From Chloroflexota bacterium (GTDB lineage: Bacteria; Chloroflexota; Dormibacteria; Dormibacterales; Dormibacteraceae), in NCBI GenBank assembly GCA_005881825.1, contig VBEO01000063.1, forward strand, positions 1 through 46,922: a DNA stretch of 46,922 nt, in the 5' to 3' direction. The notes under the pieces are model-generated. The model was not told the origin of the DNA, did no database searches, and saw nothing but the letters and a program-made list of their open reading frames with translations. A program made the translations under genes and the position numbers. This document shows, piece by piece, positions 45,018-46,922 of the stretch. Each line of letters opens with the position of its first letter. The first letter of the stretch is position 1.

Positions 45018-46362
45018 AGACGGCCCGGCCCGCCACCACCGTGGCCGTGACCCGCCCATCGGCGACGACCGTCAGGTCGCATTGGTAGCCGGGCCGCAGC
45101 CGGCCCAGCCACTTCTCCATGCCGGCGGCATAAGCCGCGCCCGAGGTGTAGGCGCGCAGCGCGGAGCGGTGGCCGACCGACAGGCCCGGGTACCACTCGG
45201 CGCGCTCGCGCCAGTGCACGGCGGCGTCCATGCCGGCGAGGGGGTCAGCGGTCTCGACCGGTGCGTCCGACCCGAACGCCAGCCGGGCGCCTGCCCGTTC
45301 CAGGGCGCCCCAGGCATACGCGTTGCCGGTGACCCGCGGCCATTCGCGGTCGGCGAGCTCGCGGTCGCTGACCGCGTGGATCGGCTGCATGGATGCGATC
45401 ACGCCCGCAGCCTGAAAGCGCGGCCAGTCGTCGGGGTGCACGCACTGGGCGTGCTCGATGCGGGGACGCCACCAGCGCCATGCGCCCGCCAGCGGCTCCA
45501 GTGCGTCCAAAGCGCGGCGCACGGCTTTGTCACCGATCGCATGCAGTGCCACGTTGAGATGGCCCTCGGCGCAGCGCCGGCAGAGCTCGACCAGCTCGCC
45601 CTGCTCGAGCACCGGCACGCCCGTGCCGTCGAGCATCTCGGCCGTGCGGCTGCCCAGCGAACCGTCCAGGAACGCCTTCACGCCCCAGATCCGAAGCCAG
45701 GCGTCGCCCCAGCCTGAGCGGAGGCCCATCCGCTCGGCTGCCGCCAGGTCGGCGTAGGGCAAGTTGTAGGTGACCCGAATCGGCAGGCGCCCGGCCTCCC
45801 GTAGGCGCTGAAGGGCGGCGAACTCCCGCGCCCGGTCCATGGACTGGACGGAAGTGAGCCCGAGCCGGGCCAGGTCGCGAAGCGTGGACGCCAGCCCGCG
45901 GTCGAGCTCGGCGTCGGTCGGCTCGGGCACCACCTTCCGGATCACCTCGACCGCCTTCTCGCGCACGATCCCGGTGGGATCGCCGCCGCTGTCGCGGTCG
46001 ATCACGCCGCCTGCCGGATCCGGCGTCTCCCGGCCGATGCCAGCGATCGCGAGCGCCGCCGACGAAACCCAGGCCGAGTGGCCGTCCTTGCGGACCAGGA
46101 AAGCCGGCCGCCCCCCGGCCGCCCGATCGAGCTGGCCGCGATGCGGAAAGGCGGGGTCCGGCCAGTCGTCGTTGTACCAGCCGCGGCCTCGGATCCAGGC
46201 CGTGCGCGGGAGGCCTTCGGCACGCCGCCGCACCCTGGCCAGGCAGTCATCCAACGAACGGCTGCCGGTCAGCTCGACGCCCAGCCGACGCATCGCCATC
46301 GGCGAGAGATGAAGGTGGGCGTCCTGCAGGCCTGGCCAGACCTGGCCCCGCAGCTCCACCAC
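45001..46362 (-). CDS. amidohydrolase (YtcJ/amidohydrolase-3 type), 5' end uncertain
   Basis: The 453-residue protein is a metal-dependent amidohydrolase: D-A-H-L-H-L, a likely carbamylated Lys in W-G-V-K-A-F-L-D-G-S-L-G-S-R-T, 'V-A-L-H-A-I-G-D', 'R-I-E-H-A-Q' and F-G-S-D-A-P-V-E. GTG at 46362 is the first start in frame, but 30 sensible codons (I-E-V-A-A-A-P-S-G-E-I-L-A-V-G) precede it and look like the normal N-terminal strand region. GTG at 46453 overlaps the previous stop (GTGA) in the wrong frame; removing one C from CCC (46446-46444) would join them as M-T-T-I-E-V-A-A. Confidence 0.85.
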   Translation of the reverse strand: MVELRGQVWPGLQDAHLHLSPMAMRRLGVELTGSRSLDDCLARVRRRAEGLPRTAWIRGRGWYNDDWPDPAFPHRGQLDRAAGGRPAFLVRKDGHSAWVSSAALAIAGIGRETPDPAGGVIDRDSGGDPTGIVREKAVEVIRKVVPEPTDAELDRGLASTLRDLARLGLTSVQSMDRAREFAALQRLREAGRLPIRVTYNLPYADLAAAERMGLRSGWGDAWLRIWGVKAFLDGSLGSRTAEMLDGTGVPVLEQGELVELCRRCAEGHLNVALHAIGDKAVRRALDALEPLAGAWRWWRPRIEHAQCVHPDDWPRFQAAGVIASMQPIHAVSDRELADREWPRVTGNAYAWGALERAGARLAFGSDAPVETADPLAGMDAAVHWRERAEWYPGLSVGHRSALRAYTSGAAYAAGMEKWLGRLRPGYQCDLTVVADGRVTATVVAGRAVFRSRR

Positions 46363-46449
46363 CTCGGCGCCGGCGCCCGCGGCCGTCCGTGCTTCTGGAC
46401 CGACGGCCAGGATCTCGCCGGACGGCGCCGCCGCGACCTCTATGGGTGG

Positions 46450-46922
46450 TCACAGGCCGTAGGTCTTGGCGATGATCTCCTTCATGATCTCGTCCGTCCC
46501 GGCTCCGATCCGGGACAGGCGAGCGTCCCGCCAGGCGCGCTCGACCGGAAATTCGCGCATGTAGCCGTGGCCACCCAGGATCTGGATGGCTTCATCGGCC
46601 ACCTCGACATTGACCTGGGTCGCCATCAGCTTGGCCTGTGAAACCTCGCGCACCGGGTACTCGCCCTCGTCCCAGCGCTTGGCGGTCTCGTAGACGAAGG
46701 CGCGCACCACCGCGATCTTGTTGGCCATGTCGACCAGCCGGTGCTTGATGACCTGGAAGTTGGCGATCGGGCGCCCGAAAGCACTGCGGTCCTTGGCGTA
46801 CTGGAGCGCGTACTCGAAGAGGCCCTGCGCGCCGGCGACGTGGCCACAGGCCGTGATCAGGCGCTCGCCCTGCAGCTCCCACATCAGGTTGCGCCAGCCC
46901 TCGCCCTCCTCGCCGAGGCGGA
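46450..46922 (-). CDS. acyl-CoA dehydrogenase, partial
   Basis: Only the C-terminal 156 residues are in the window; the gene runs off the right edge. Visible: Y-A-K-D-R-S-A-F-G-R-P-I-A-N-F-Q-V-I-K-H, 'Q-I-L-G-G-H-G-Y-M-R-E-F-P-V-E-R-A-W-R-D-A-R' and 'I-G-A-G-T-D-E-I-M-K-E-I-I', the FAD-binding helical end of the family. The usual catalytic Glu region (Y-x-x-E-F-P) appears as M-R-E-F-P. It oxidises a fatty or branched acyl-CoA to an enoyl-CoA; chain specificity cannot be told. Confidence 0.95.
   Translation of the reverse strand, partial: RLGEEGEGWRNLMWELQGERLITACGHVAGAQGLFEYALQYAKDRSAFGRPIANFQVIKHRLVDMANKIAVVRAFVYETAKRWDEGEYPVREVSQAKLMATQVNVEVADEAIQILGGHGYMREFPVERAWRDARLSRIGAGTDEIMKEIIAKTYGL

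Overview
The window is about 47 kb of GC-rich, gene-dense bacterial chromosome, almost all of it housekeeping genes packed into short operons. The lineage is not provable from this sequence. The combination of MurT/GatD (amidated lipid II), a coproporphyrin-dependent heme gene set (HemQ plus a CpfC-type ferrochelatase), F420/flavin LLM oxidoreductases, many GTG/TTG starts and apparent leaderless promoters points to a monoderm terrabacterial lineage. A soil Chloroflexota/Dormibacterota-like or deep actinobacterial organism is my best guess.

Layout. 1-1.2 kb: small hypotheticals, tRNA-Asn and two strong palindromes. 1.2-5.3 kb (minus): dnaG-rpoD-cytidylate-kinase-like-hypothetical-DUF1858-like. 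5.3-8.6 kb: lipoprotein, cupin, TetR regulator, and a divergent membrane protein/LLM pair with a clear operator. 8.6-14.5 kb (minus): glmU-prs-CNNM/HlyC-recO-glyS. 14.6-17.6 kb (plus): a frame-broken lipoprotein and lon. 17.5-21.5 kb (minus): gamma-carbonic-anhydrase-like-ispE-murT-gatD-TIMP-like membrane protein. 21.6-25.6 kb: rpsT, then comEA-comEC-holA (minus). 25.7-29.8 kb: tRNA-Gln, rhodanese, a Tat-exported protein and a 5'-damaged neighbour, an MBL hydrolase and a secreted CocE/S15-type hydrolase. 29.8-36 kb (plus): a MerR-like regulator followed by hemA-hemB-hemQ-hemL-hemE-hemH. 36-37.1 kb (minus): a two-domain thioredoxin-fold protein and an SRPBCC protein. 37.1-39.4 kb (plus): DUF1537 kinase-pdxA-lipoprotein. 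39.3-46.9 kb: methyltransferase-LLM, EamA-leuS, HIT, amidohydrolase and a partial acyl-CoA dehydrogenase.

The most notable observation is the protein-disulfide-oxidoreductase/AhpF-N-terminal-like gene at 36417-37115. An in-frame TGA stands exactly where the first cysteine of its C-terminal CxxC redox motif should be (T-P-T-U-R-Y-C-P). A stem-loop directly downstream meets the published bacterial SECIS criteria. I read it as one 232-residue selenoprotein that ordinary gene calling would split into two truncated genes.

Other points of interest are a compact, divergent glutamyl-tRNA reductase; a heme operon lacking hemC, hemD and a coproporphyrinogen oxidase; a ComEC whose metallo-beta-lactamase domain has lost its metal motif; a 54-bp inverted duplication between recO and glyS; a recurrent TANNNT box 6-9 nt before start codons (leaderless transcripts); and several genes with one-nucleotide frame breaks near their 5' ends, which could be real decay or assembly error.
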